From positions 7,253,501 through 7,317,500 of the forward strand of contig NZ_CP023688.1 of NCBI RefSeq assembly GCF_008704655.1: 64,000 nt of DNA. The letters are read 5' to 3'. The notes under the pieces are model-generated. The model had not been told where the DNA came from and made no database searches. It worked only from the letters and a program-made list of their open reading frames with translations. A program made the position numbers and the translations under genes. Origin of the DNA: Streptomyces rimosus (GTDB lineage Bacteria; Actinomycetota; Actinomycetes; Streptomycetales; Streptomycetaceae). This document shows, one piece after another, positions 62,799-64,000 of the stretch; the stretch's first letter is position 1, and each line of letters begins with the position of its first letter.

Positions 62799-63581
62799 TC
62801 AGAACCAGTTCCGCCTGCCGCCGACCTCGGCCAGCCACTGGTTGAGGTACGCCGCCCAGTCGGTGGCCTGATGGCCGTCCAGCGGCACCACGAACGAACG
62901 GTAGGTGTCGCTGCCCTCGCTGAAGAGCCCCGGCTTCTTGTCCATCTCCAGCACCACGTCCATCTCGCGGTCGTCCGCGACGAAGGACAGCTCGACCTGG
63001 TTCAGGCCCCGGTACTGCTGCGGCGCGTAGAACTCGATCTCCTGGTAGAACGGCAGCCGCTGCCGGGTGCCCCGGATGTGCCCCTGCTCCAGGTCCGCGC
63101 TCTTGAACCGGAACCCGAGCCGGCCGAAGGCGTCCAGGATGGCCTGCTGCGCCGGCAGCGGGTGGACATGGACCGGATCGAGGTCACCGGAGTCCACCGC
63201 ACGCGCGATCGCCAGCTCCGTCGTCACCCCCACGTGCATACCGTGCAGCTGCTGCCCCAGGAACGTCGTCACCGGCGTCTCCCACGGGATCTCCAGCCCG
63301 AACGGCACCGTGTGCACCGCACCGGCCTGCACCTCGAAGGCCCCGCCGAGCCGCAGCTTGGTGAATTCCACGTCCCGCTTGTACTCCTGATCGCCGCCCT
63401 CCACCTCGACGCGCGCCTGGAGGCCCACCGACAGGCCCTCGATCTGCTGGGCGACCGAACCGCCCTCGATCCGCACCTCGCCCTGCACGACCCCGCCCGG
63501 CACGACGTTCTCCTCGAAGAGCACCGTCTCCACCGATGCCCCGCCGGCCCCCAAACTGGCCAGCAGCTTCTTGAACCCCAT
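62799..63581 (-). CDS. spo0M: Spo0M (SpoOM) family sporulation-control protein
   Basis: 260 residues of arrestin-like fold; the B. subtilis homologue affects sporulation and is a scaffold-type protein. Features are the N-terminal [40 protein letters not shown] in the middle and [20 protein letters not shown] at the end. ATG 63581 lies 6 nt after GGGAGGG; ATG 63587 is too close. Divergent from the glycosylase gene. Confidence 0.93.
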   Translation of the reverse strand: MGFKKLLASLGAGGASVETVLFEENVVPGGVVQGEVRIEGGSVAQQIEGLSVGLQARVEVEGGDQEYKRDVEFTKLRLGGAFEVQAGAVHTVPFGLEIPWETPVTTFLGQQLHGMHVGVTTELAIARAVDSGDLDPVHVHPLPAQQAILDAFGRLGFRFKSADLEQGHIRGTRQRLPFYQEIEFYAPQQYRGLNQVELSFVADDREMDVVLEMDKKPGLFSEGSDTYRSFVVPLDGHQATDWAAYLNQWLAEVGGRRNWF

Positions 63582-63758
63582 GCTCATCCCTCCCAGGCAG
63601 ACGCCTGTACCTCGTGCGACGCGCCGTGAAACCGGCCCGACCGGTCCCACGCCGGTCGGCGCGCTCCGGTTCCGTGTGCCACACCTTCCCAACGGCGGCA
63701 CCCGGTGGGAAGTCGCGCGCCCGATGGTTCGCGTCGCTCTCCGTTACCCTTGATCCGC

Positions 63759-64000
63759 ATGATCGTCGCACCGGACCGCCGACCGCTCACGCGGGACTTC
63801 TTCGACCGTCCCGTCCTGGACGTCGCGCCTGAGCTGCTCGGCCGCACTCTCGTACGCCGTACGCCGCAGGGGCCGATCGAGCTGCGCATCACGGAGGTGG
63901 AGGCCTACAACGGGTCGTCCGACCCGGGTTCGCACGCCTACCGGGGCCGCACCGCGCGCAACGCCTCGATGTTCGGCCCGCCCGGTCACGCGTACGTGTA
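63759..64000 (+). CDS. mpg: DNA-3-methyladenine glycosylase (5' part, runs off the window)
   Basis: The first 80 codons of an AAG/MPG-type glycosylase that removes alkylated purines. The start reads [21 protein letters not shown] and the strand [39 protein letters not shown] is the family core, including the catalytic Glu of EVEAY. ATG 63759 lacks a ribosome site; TACCCT 8 nt upstream might be a -10 box. The rest lies beyond base 64000. Confidence 0.92.
   Translation, partial: MIVAPDRRPLTRDFFDRPVLDVAPELLGRTLVRRTPQGPIELRITEVEAYNGSSDPGSHAYRGRTARNASMFGPPGHAYV

Overview
The window is chromosomal DNA of a Streptomyces or close relative. GC is above 70 percent with G/C in almost every third codon position, GTG and TTG starts are common, and it carries Streptomyces-type genes: chaplins, the small nucleoid protein Gbn, an SGM_5486-type transporter peptide and a streptophobe-type membrane protein. 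Gene order matches what I recall of the core-chromosome region around SCO1790-SCO1848 of S. coelicolor. I see no insertion sequence, prophage, CRISPR array, tRNA, rRNA or classical antibiotic cluster. It reads as conserved housekeeping and development DNA rather than an accessory island.

Layout. 1-2570 (-): cobQ (cut by the window edge) and cobD under a cobalamin riboswitch. 2764-4476 (-): a small membrane protein and a Pit phosphate transporter behind a PHO box. 4643-10976: secreted GH25 lysozyme, class II aldolase, alpha/beta hydrolase, a conserved hypothetical, a VOC protein and a membrane-anchored zinc protease. 11199-14443: an ABC-F ATPase preceded by a probable leaderless 7-codon leader ORF, then gbn and an enoyl-CoA hydratase-like gene. 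14476-17853: an Asp23/AmaP envelope-stress cluster. 17944-22811 (-): SDR, GH15 glucanase, SURF1, a nine-cysteine protein and a DEDDh exonuclease with BRCT. 23156-27446 (+): sterol desaturase family, lysoplasmalogenase, zinc alcohol dehydrogenase and a MerR-MDMPI fusion. 27571-34418: secreted subtilase, acetate symporter operon with a Crp-like site, moaA and small proteins. 34513-40648: tyrS, tldE-tldD, fabG-fabI (MabA-InhA-like). 40736-44027: GntR/FCD regulator divergent from an MFS transporter with its companion peptide, a small secreted peptide and SixA.

44115-50290: serB, a streptophobe-type membrane protein, and a two-FHA ABCG transporter resembling mycobacterial Rv1747. 50363-54078 (-): secreted SLT transglycosylase-like protein, then a tightly packed SDR-queA-nitroreductase operon. 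54261-56860 (+): a GAF histidine kinase/NarL regulator pair followed by two cysteine-less short chaplins. 57015-64000: a conserved hypothetical, then ABC ATPase, NfeD and SPFH proteins, a TSUP permease, HNH endonuclease, YbhB, Spo0M, and the start of a 3-methyladenine glycosylase.

The strongest regulatory signals are the B12 riboswitch (closing helix and B12 box visible), the PHO box before pit, the perfect GTGA-N6-TCAC palindrome before the acetate symporter, and promoters whose -10 box lies 6-7 nt before a start codon, implying leaderless mRNAs. The most unusual items are the leader peptide of the ABC-F gene, an AT-richer in-frame insertion in an SDR gene, and the tandem cysteine-less chaplins.
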